Shown here: positions 1-5,433 of the stretch, piece by piece | Layout of the letters: the number at the start of each line of letters is the position of its first letter | How positions within the stretch are numbered: the first letter of the stretch is position 1 | Origin: Verrucomicrobiota bacterium | Lineage (GTDB): Bacteria > Verrucomicrobiota > Verrucomicrobiia > Limisphaerales > UBA1096 | Direction: 5' to 3' | DNA length: 13,933 bases | NCBI GenBank assembly: GCA_003972865.1 | Contig: QOAX01000136.1 | Coordinates: 1-13,933 of the forward strand | The notes under the pieces: model-generated | Told to the model about the DNA's origin: nothing | The model's database searches: none | What the model saw: the letters and a program-made list of their open reading frames with translations, nothing else | Position numbers and translations under genes: made by a program

Positions 1-1
1 C

Positions 2-61
2 AAAGACGCTGCAGCCAAGCGCTGGAACCTCGACAACACACCGCACCACAATCGGCAATGA
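2..61 (+). CDS. Possible 3' end of a rightward gene, product unknown
   Basis: The second forward frame is open from the left edge and stops with TGA at 59-61. It gives a 19-residue hydrophilic tail ending in WNLDNTPHHNRQ. The hairpin at 69-93 starts 8-10 bases after this stop, which is what one expects of a gene end, and it would then serve two converging genes. The fragment is too short to assign a family. An open stretch of 19 codons can occur by chance, so this is a suggestion only. Confidence 0.3.
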   Translation, partial: KDAAAKRWNLDNTPHHNRQ

Positions 62-68
62 GCCAAAG

Positions 69-93
69 AAAAAGGGAGCCGCTTGGCTCCCTT
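69..93 (-). terminator. Intrinsic terminator of the sugar isomerase gene, possibly bidirectional
   Basis: Arms AAGGGAGCC (72-80) and GGCTCCCTT (85-93) pair perfectly over 9 bp around a four-base GCTT loop. Read leftward, the hairpin is followed by a run of five T (complement of 69-73). It lies 24 bases past the stop codon of the leftward gene ending at 118. Rightward, the tail TTCAATTGAATTG is less U-rich, so termination in that direction is only possible. The loop and closing stem contain GCTTGGC, part of the palindrome iterated through the window. Confidence 0.85.
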
Positions 94-117
94 CAATTGA
101 ATTGATTCGGTAGCGGT

Positions 118-1050
118 TCAGGACAACTCGGCGCGGACGGTTTCCAACAGTTTCTTGGTGGCGAGGATGCCTTCGGCTTCGCCGAGTTTGCTGCCTTCGT
201 ACTCGATGCCCACGTAGCCGCGATAGCCGGCAGCGAGAACGATATTCATCATCCGGCGATAGTCCGTGCGAACCTCGTCGCCTTTTTCATCAAACTCGTG
301 AGACTTGGCGCTGACTGCCTTGGCAAACGGCATCAACTCGGCCACGCCCAGATAACGGTCGTACCACTTGCCATCGGCGATATGGAAGTTCCCAAAGTCC
401 GGCAAGGTGCCGCAGTTGGGCAGATCAACAATCTTCATCACGCCGGCCAACCAGGCACCGTTGGAGGACAAGCCACCGTGGTTCTCGACGATCACATTGA
501 GGCCAAGCGTGGCCCCGTACTCGGAGAGACTGCGTAGTCCGTCGGCGGCCAGCTTCTGTTTCTCCTCAAAACTGCCGTTGCCAGTCGTGGCCGCGTTCAC
601 CCGGATGGAATGGCAACCGAGAAACTGGGCTGCGTTGGCCCATTTATGGTGGTTCTGCACCGCCTTGTTGCGCTCAGCGGTGTCGGCGTGGCCAAGCGAT
701 CCCTCGCCGTCCACCATGATCAACAGGCTTTTCACGCCGTGATCGGCCGCGCGCGTTTTCAACTGGCCAAGGTAGGCCTCGTCGTTGGCCTTGTCCTTGA
801 AGAACTGGTTCACATACTCGATGGCATTGAGGTCGAACTCTTCCTTCGTGACCTTGGCAAAATCGAGCGCGTTTAGCTTCCCACCGAAGAACTGACGGTT
901 CAGAGACCACTGCGCCAACGAGATGTCGTAGAGCGAATTGCTGCCACCACCAGCCAAGCTTTGGCAACCGACCGACACCGCCGCACCCATGGCACCAACG
1001 GCAAGCGAAGACTGCTGCACAAATTCACGTCGATTGATCTTTTTTATCAT
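118..1050 (-). CDS. Tat-exported sugar phosphate isomerase/epimerase-like TIM-barrel protein
   Basis: This 310-residue protein belongs to the xylose isomerase-like TIM-barrel/AP endonuclease family 2 superfamily. The metal-binding pattern is visible: E189 in VEN, D218 in PDFGNF, H251 in KSHEF and E283 in GIEYEG. The N-terminus carries a twin-arginine motif (N-R-R-E-F-V-Q, Arg7-Arg8) and a hydrophobic stretch ending at VSVGC (Cys29). Export in folded form by Tat is therefore likely, and it may be a lipoprotein. Family members isomerise or epimerise sugars or related polyols; the substrate cannot be read from sequence. It is the second gene after the MFS permease (28-base gap) and the pair ends at the terminator 69-93. 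That context suggests handling of an imported sugar or nucleoside-derived compound, though a periplasmic enzyme would act before import. No clear Shine-Dalgarno precedes the ATG; the gap is very AT-rich. Confidence 0.85.
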   Translation of the reverse strand: MIKKINRREFVQQSSLAVGAMGAAVSVGCQSLAGGGSNSLYDISLAQWSLNRQFFGGKLNALDFAKVTKEEFDLNAIEYVNQFFKDKANDEAYLGQLKTRAADHGVKSLLIMVDGEGSLGHADTAERNKAVQNHHKWANAAQFLGCHSIRVNAATTGNGSFEEKQKLAADGLRSLSEYGATLGLNVIVENHGGLSSNGAWLAGVMKIVDLPNCGTLPDFGNFHIADGKWYDRYLGVAELMPFAKAVSAKSHEFDEKGDEVRTDYRRMMNIVLAAGYRGYVGIEYEGSKLGEAEGILATKKLLETVRAELS

Positions 1051-1078
1051 GATAGTTATTTAATTAAAATTATTTACT

Positions 1079-2395
1079 TTATTCTGCAGGAGCTTTCTCC
1101 TGTTTTACTTTATCCCAAAAAGCAAAGGCAAAAATAACAGCAACCACCAGCGCCATTAAACTTGGAAATATCCAGAAAGTTTTCCAGTTCGCCATAGCAT
1201 CTTGAACAATTCCAGCAGTCGCTGTTGGTTTTTCTGTTAGAAACATTTTCCCGAAAGACTCCCAAAAGCCAAAAGTCGGGGTCTCAATGGAAGCTGCTAA
1301 GGCATTGGAACTTTCTTGAACCGCGGCAAATTTGGCACCGGCAATTTTATAGCCAAAAAACATACCCACGCCCTGGGTAAAGAAAACCAAAAGCGACTGC
1401 GCCTGACTGCGAACCTCCTTCGGCGCCTTTTTGTCCGTGTACATGAAGCCGGTCACAAAGAAAAAATCATAACAAATACCGTGAAGCACCACTCCAAGCA
1501 TAATCATCCACACCACCTGATCCGGAGCCCCGAAAGCAAACAATGCATAGCGGGCAACCCATGCCAACATTCCGATCAATATCATAATTTTCACGCCCAA
1601 TTTCCGGAAGAAAAACGGGACAAGTAGCATGAAAAATATTTCAGATACCTGACCAAGTGCCATGGTGGAGGCCGGAGCCTGGAACCCTATTTGAGGAAGG
1701 TAAACTGAAGTATAAGCAAAGTAGTAAGCCAACGGAACACAGATCAAAGCAGAACAAATGATAAAGACTAAAAAGGGAATGTTCCCGAGCAGTTTAAACG
1801 CATCAAACATAAACAATGTCCCAACATCCACTGGCTTTCCCTTGGCGGGAGGAGGCGTTTTCGGCATGAAGAAACAAAACACTCCTAATACAATTCCAGA
1901 AACTGCGCCCAAGGTAAAAATCTTAGGGCTACTGGACATGCCTAGACCACCAACAACCAGACCCGCAACAATCCAACCAATCGTTCCCCAAACACGAAGT
2001 GCGGGAAATTTGTTTCGATCATCAATGTTTGCAAACGCAACCGTGTTACTGAGGGCAAGCGTCGGCATATAACACAACATGTGCGCCATAATAATCCAAC
2101 TCAATGCATCTCCCTTGCCATTGGCAATAAGTTGCGGTGCCGCAAACAGTAATAGACCGCCAACGACATGCAACACGCCCATCGTTTTCTCACAGTTGAA
2201 GAAGCGATCAGAAATCAATCCAAGAAATAACGGCGCAATGATCGCAGCAAGGGGAACAGCTGAATAAGCACCTCCTATGATATCACTCAGATTATTAGTT
2301 GATAAAGCCAATCCAAGTGTCGTAAACCATGTACCCCAGACGAAGAACTGGAGGAACATCATAATCGAGAGCTTGATACGGATGGATGAATTCAT
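1079..2395 (-). CDS. MFS transporter, nucleoside:H+ symporter (NupG-like) type
   Basis: This 438-residue protein is almost wholly hydrophobic with about twelve predicted membrane helices, close to the usual length of the NupG/XapB nucleoside:proton symporter family (about 418). The N-terminus (MMFLQFFVWGTWFTTLG) and the following G-x-x-x-S-D-R-F loop near residue 60 fit that family as found in Bacteroidetes and Verrucomicrobia. It probably imports a nucleoside or sugar-like compound across the inner membrane; the substrate is inferred from family only. It is transcribed leftward as first gene of a pair with the isomerase-like gene. Base composition differs from its surroundings: two sampled lines give 37% and 50% GC, against about 65% in the phosphoesterase gene, and it contains no copy of GCTTGGCC. 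Both points suggest acquisition from another lineage. Confidence 0.8.
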   Translation of the reverse strand: MNSSIRIKLSIMMFLQFFVWGTWFTTLGLALSTNNLSDIIGGAYSAVPLAAIIAPLFLGLISDRFFNCEKTMGVLHVVGGLLLFAAPQLIANGKGDALSWIIMAHMLCYMPTLALSNTVAFANIDDRNKFPALRVWGTIGWIVAGLVVGGLGMSSSPKIFTLGAVSGIVLGVFCFFMPKTPPPAKGKPVDVGTLFMFDAFKLLGNIPFLVFIICSALICVPLAYYFAYTSVYLPQIGFQAPASTMALGQVSEIFFMLLVPFFFRKLGVKIMILIGMLAWVARYALFAFGAPDQVVWMIMLGVVLHGICYDFFFVTGFMYTDKKAPKEVRSQAQSLLVFFTQGVGMFFGYKIAGAKFAAVQESSNALAASIETPTFGFWESFGKMFLTEKPTATAGIVQDAMANWKTFWIFPSLMALVVAVIFAFAFWDKVKQEKAPAE

Positions 2396-2466
2396 TTGTT
2401 AAGGGATTTGGGGTTATTGATTCGCTCGACCAAGCGGGTTGCAAGCTGCCAAACGGAACAAAGAGG

Positions 2467-2496
2467 AGCATAGCCCTTGGCCAAGTGTTTGGTCAA
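2467..2496 (-). promoter_or_regulatory. Candidate promoter of the MFS/isomerase pair, palindrome in the spacer
   Basis: On the minus strand a -35-like TTGACC (complement of 2491-2496) and a -10-like TATGCT (complement of 2467-2472) are 18 bases apart. They match the sigma-70 consensus at 5 of 6 and 4 of 6 positions. Transcription would start near 2460, about 65 bases ahead of the MFS start codon. The spacer contains the perfect palindrome CTTGGCCAAG (2476-2485). This is pattern matching; Verrucomicrobial promoters are poorly charted. Confidence 0.4.
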
Positions 2497-2500
2497 GGGC
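2473..2500. repeat. Inverted repeat containing CTTGGCCAAG
   Basis: Arms GCCCTTGGCCAA (2473-2484) and TTGGTCAAGGGC (2489-2500) pair over 12 positions around GTGT. One pair is G-T on the plus strand and becomes a C-A mismatch on the minus strand. The left part holds a perfect CTTGGCCAAG. It lies just beyond the pnp terminator and overlaps the candidate promoter of the leftward MFS gene. It may be a regulatory site, a second hairpin for pnp transcripts, or an iterated-palindrome cluster. Confidence 0.6.
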
Positions 2501-2502
2501 AC

Positions 2503-2529
2503 AAAAAAGGCGGGCCAAGCGGCCCGCCT
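2503..2529 (-). terminator. Intrinsic terminator of pnp
   Basis: A perfect 9-bp GC-rich stem (AGGCGGGCC at 2508-2516 with GGCCCGCCT at 2521-2529) closes a four-base loop. Read leftward it is followed by six T (complement of 2503-2508). It begins 25 bases past the pnp stop codon. The leftward loop and stem read GCTTGGCC, the same 8-mer iterated elsewhere in the window. Confidence 0.93.
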
Positions 2530-2554
2530 GAAATGGTTTTGATCGCCTGGTGGC

Positions 2555-4732
2555 TCACTCTTCTGAGTCGTCACCGGTGTCCGGCTCATCCCCACCTTCC
2601 TCGTCGTCGCTGAACTCGGCTTTGCGCTCCTCCATCGCGGCCTTGCGGGAGAGCTTGACGCGGCCCTTGTCGTCCACGCCGATGCACTTGACCCAGATCT
2701 CGTCGCCGTCCTTGACGATGTCCTCGGTCTTCTTGACGCGGAAGTTGGCCAGCTCGCTGATGTGCACGAGGCCGTCCTTGCCGGGCAGCACCTCGACGAA
2801 GCAGCCGAAGTCCTTGATGGAAACAACCTTGCCCCGGTAGAGCTTGCCGACCTCGACCTCGGCGGTGATGCCCTCGATGGCGTCCTTGGCCACCTGCAGG
2901 CCCTCGACGGACATGGAGTAAACCAACACGCGTCCGTCGTCCTCGATGTTGATCTCGCAACCGGACTCCTCGACGATGCGCTTGATGTTCTTGCCACCCG
3001 GGCCGATCAACTCGCCAATCTTCGACGGGTCGATCGGGATGGTGACGATCCGCGGCGCGTACGGGCTCATCTCGTCGCGTTCCTTGGCCAGGCATTCGGC
3101 CATGTTGGCGAGGATCGCGGTGCGGGCTGTCTTGGCCTTGGCAATGGCCTCCTCCATGATGGATTGCGGAATGCCGTGTAACTTGAGGTCGAGTTGGAAC
3201 CCGGTGATGCCCTGCTCTGTGCCGGCGATTTTGCAGTCCATGTCGCAGAACGCGTCCTCCCAGCCGATAATGTCGGTAAGCAGCTTGTACGCCTCAATCT
3301 CCTTGTTGTCGTTGGTGCGTGTGCAGAGGCCGATGCTGATGCCGGCGACAGAGCGCTTCAGCGGGACACCCGCGTCGAGTAGCGCCAGCGTGCCGCTGCA
3401 GACGGCGGCCATCGATGTGGAGCCGTTGGACTCCATGATCTCCGCCGTGATGCGCACCGCGTACGGGAAGTCCTCGATGTTTGGGATGACCGGGGCGATG
3501 GAACGCTCGGCCAGTGCGCCGTGGCCAATCTCGCGGCGGCCCGGACCCATCATGCGGCCGGTTTCGCCGACGGAGAAATGCGGGAAGTTATAATGCAGCA
3601 TGAACCGCTTTTCGTTCGGGCCACCGGTGTAGGCGTCGTACGATTGCGTGTCATCGGTCGTGCCCAGCGTGACCAGCGACAGGCCCTGGGTTTCGCCCCG
3701 GGAGAAAAGCCCTGAACCATGTGTGCGAGGAATCATCCCAGCCTCGCTGGTGAGTTGGCGTATATCGTCAAAACCACGGCCGTCCGGGCGCTTGCCATCG
3801 TCGAGCACCAGCTTCCGCACAGTAGCCTTCTGAATACTGTAGAACGCCTCGTTGATTATGAAGTCCGTAAGGGTCTCTTCGTCGAACTGCTTTTTGAGCT
3901 TTTCAGCCATCTCGTCTTTGAGAGCGTTACAAGCAGCTTCACGTTCCAACTTGGCTTGAATGAGGAGTGCATCAGTAATGCGATCTGAAATAATCGCCTG
4001 TGCCGCTTCCAGCACATCCGACTCGACAACTCTCAGCGTGAATTCGCGCTTGGATTTGCCCACCGCATCGCACAGTTCCTTCTGTGCCGCGATGAGCGGC
4101 GTGATCGACTCCTGGCCAAACTTCAAGGCTTCAATGAAATCCGCTTCCGGGATTTCATCGGCGGAGCCCTCGAACATGACCATGTTCGACTCGTTGCCGA
4201 CGTACACCAGGTCAAGGTCGCTCGACTCCATCTGCTCGTGGGTCGGGTTGGCGACGAACCCGCCATCGATGCGGCCGACGCGCACCGCGCCGATCGGGCC
4301 GGCGAACGGCAGGTCGCTGATCATCAGCGCCGCTGAGGCACCGTTGATCGACAGGATGTCCGAGTCGTTTTCCCCGTCCGCGCTGAGCAGCAGGGTCTGG
4401 ACCTGCACCTCGTTGAAATATCCCTTGGGGAACAGCGGGCGGATCGGACGATCCGTGACGCGGCAGGTGAGAATTTCCTTCTCGGACGGGCGGCCTTCGC
4501 GCTTGAAGAAACCGCCGGGGAAACGCCCCGCGGCCGCGGCCTTTTCACGGTAATCGACCGTGAGCGGGAAAAAGTCCAGGCTCGGCCGGGGCTTGGACGA
4601 GCCGCAGGCTGCGACCAGGACGATGGTGTCTCCGAGTTGGACGGTGACCGAGCCGTCCGCTTGTTTGGCCATTTTGCCGGATTCAATATGAATCTCTGCA
4701 CCGCCAACGTTGGCGGTTACTTTGTGTGACAT
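2555..4732 (-). CDS. pnp: Polyribonucleotide nucleotidyltransferase (PNPase)
   Basis: PNPase degrades RNA from the 3' end by phosphorolysis, as a trimer in the cytoplasm. All domains are present in 725 residues, the usual length: first RNase PH fold (about 1-150, with FFKREGRPSEKE near 75-86 and TDRPIRPLF), helical linker (about 240-310), second RNase PH fold (about 315-550), KH domain (about 562-625, with the GPGG loop at 577-580) and S1 domain (about 628-698). The active-site region is intact: FSRGETQ 343-349, NGSTSM 436-441, and aspartates 493 and 499 matching the metal/phosphate residues Asp486 and Asp492 of the E. coli enzyme in spacing. The tail after 706 is strongly acidic. The start is ATG with GGAAAG about eight bases upstream. 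It follows rpsO, the conserved rpsO-pnp arrangement, and ends at a strong terminator. Confidence 0.98.
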   Translation of the reverse strand: MSHKVTANVGGAEIHIESGKMAKQADGSVTVQLGDTIVLVAACGSSKPRPSLDFFPLTVDYREKAAAAGRFPGGFFKREGRPSEKEILTCRVTDRPIRPLFPKGYFNEVQVQTLLLSADGENDSDILSINGASAALMISDLPFAGPIGAVRVGRIDGGFVANPTHEQMESSDLDLVYVGNESNMVMFEGSADEIPEADFIEALKFGQESITPLIAAQKELCDAVGKSKREFTLRVVESDVLEAAQAIISDRITDALLIQAKLEREAACNALKDEMAEKLKKQFDEETLTDFIINEAFYSIQKATVRKLVLDDGKRPDGRGFDDIRQLTSEAGMIPRTHGSGLFSRGETQGLSLVTLGTTDDTQSYDAYTGGPNEKRFMLHYNFPHFSVGETGRMMGPGRREIGHGALAERSIAPVIPNIEDFPYAVRITAEIMESNGSTSMAAVCSGTLALLDAGVPLKRSVAGISIGLCTRTNDNKEIEAYKLLTDIIGWEDAFCDMDCKIAGTEQGITGFQLDLKLHGIPQSIMEEAIAKAKTARTAILANMAECLAKERDEMSPYAPRIVTIPIDPSKIGELIGPGGKNIKRIVEESGCEINIEDDGRVLVYSMSVEGLQVAKDAIEGITAEVEVGKLYRGKVVSIKDFGCFVEVLPGKDGLVHISELANFRVKKTEDIVKDGDEIWVKCIGVDDKGRVKLSRKAAMEERKAEFSDDEEGGDEPDTGDDSEE

Positions 4733-4773
4733 GTTTTTCTTTCCGTATTGTCACGCTCGTCGGCACGGAGAAC

Positions 4774-4810
4774 TTCACTCAGGCCCCAGAAGGTCGGGGG
4801 GCTGAATGAA
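4774..4810 (-). promoter_or_regulatory. Hairpin in the pnp leader, candidate autoregulatory element
   Basis: In the minus-strand RNA, arms TTCATTCAGCCCC (complement of 4798-4810) and GGGGCCTGAGTGAA (complement of 4774-4787) pair over 13 positions. There is one G-U pair, one bulged base and a ten-base loop. Beyond a 3x3 internal loop, three more pairs can form (4768-4770 with 4814-4816). The element ends 41 bases before the pnp start codon. In E. coli the pnp leader hairpin is cut by RNase III and mediates PNPase autoregulation. A similar role here is inferred from position and structure only. Confidence 0.45.
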
Positions 4811-4940
4811 ATACTCAGAACCAACGAACGCAACGATTCACGCGGCTCAGTCTCGGACAACAGGGGATCGGGCCGCGATTTCCAATCCGCCGGGAGGAAC
4901 TATTTTCCGCCGGCATGGCGTTGCCAAAAGTCTCGTTGAA

Positions 4941-4960
4941 AAGAAGGGGCCGACCGGCCC
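4941..4960 (-). terminator. Weak hairpin after rpsO, possible partial terminator
   Basis: On the minus strand GGGCC-GGTC-GGCCC (4947-4960) forms a 5-bp all-GC stem eight bases past the rpsO stop, followed by CTTCTTTTC. The U-tract is interrupted and the stem is short, so read-through into pnp is likely. E. coli also has a terminator between rpsO and pnp. The remaining intergenic DNA to 4733 shows the leader hairpin but no convincing promoter. Confidence 0.45.
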
Positions 4961-4968
4961 GTGCGACT

Positions 4969-5226
4969 CTAGTGCCTCAGCTTGAGGCGCTGGGTCAGTG
5001 AGCGATACCGGTTCGCGTCGTGGCGGTGGACATAGTCCAGCAGGCGACGGCGGCGACCCACCATCATGAGCAGGCCGCGCCGTGAGGCGTGATCCTTCTT
5101 GTTGCTCTTCAGGTGCTCGGTCAAGTGGTTGATCCGCTCCGTCAACAGCGCAACCTGGACATCCGCCGAACCGGTGTCCGTCTCGTGAAGGCGATATCCC
5201 TCGATTGTGTTGGCCTTCTCTTCCAT
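4969..5226 (-). CDS. rpsO: 30S ribosomal protein S15
   Basis: This 85-residue protein matches S15 closely (usual length 88-89). It has the conserved DTGSADVQVALLTERI segment at about 17-32, the LTEHLK helix, and the basic SRRGLLMMVGRRRRLLDYV segment at about 48-66 that contacts 16S rRNA. S15 binds the central domain of 16S rRNA early in 30S assembly. The ATG at 5226 is preceded directly by AAAGGA, too close for an ideal Shine-Dalgarno; a purine-rich AAAGAGG lies about 20 bases up. The N-terminus is slightly shorter than in E. coli but includes all core elements. It is followed after 236 bases by pnp on the same strand. Confidence 0.97.
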   Translation of the reverse strand: MEEKANTIEGYRLHETDTGSADVQVALLTERINHLTEHLKSNKKDHASRRGLLMMVGRRRRLLDYVHRHDANRYRSLTQRLKLRH

Positions 5227-5347
5227 TCCTTTCAGTCTCTTTGCCTCTTTCTCTTCTCGAAAAGGCGAAGCAACGTACCAACAAAACCCGTGTTGTAAAG
5301 CACTTTAATCCTGTTTTTTACGCTTTCGGGGGCTGGCCCGCCTGCCG

Positions 5348-5361
5348 CGCTTGGCCAAGCG
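5348..5361. repeat. 14-bp perfect palindrome CGCTTGGCCAAGCG
   Basis: A non-coding copy of the palindrome iterated through the window, located in the divergent intergenic region between rpsO and the phosphoesterase gene. It is 39 bases upstream of the candidate -35 box at 5400. Being outside any gene, it shows that codon preference alone cannot explain the motif. Confidence 0.9.
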
Positions 5362-5399
5362 GGGAGTAGCTGTTTCCTGCGCACGGCCAAAACGCAACA

Positions 5400-5427
5400 T
5401 TGACCCCCGGCAGGCGAGTCCTACACT
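5400..5427 (+). promoter_or_regulatory. Candidate promoter of the phosphoesterase gene
   Basis: TTGACC (5400-5405) and TACACT (5422-5427) match the sigma-70 boxes at 5 of 6 and 4 of 6 positions, with a 16-base spacer. The expected start of transcription, about seven bases after the -10 box, falls at about 5434, the first base of the GTG start codon. The message would then lack a leader, in keeping with the absence of a Shine-Dalgarno sequence. Confidence 0.5.
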
Positions 5428-5433
5428 CCGCCC

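Noticed and set aside
5271..5299. TTTACA and TACGTT on the minus strand as an rpsO promoter
   Set aside because: The spacer of 16 is acceptable but the -10 match is poor (TACGTT). rpsO must have a promoter in this region, but I cannot place it with confidence.
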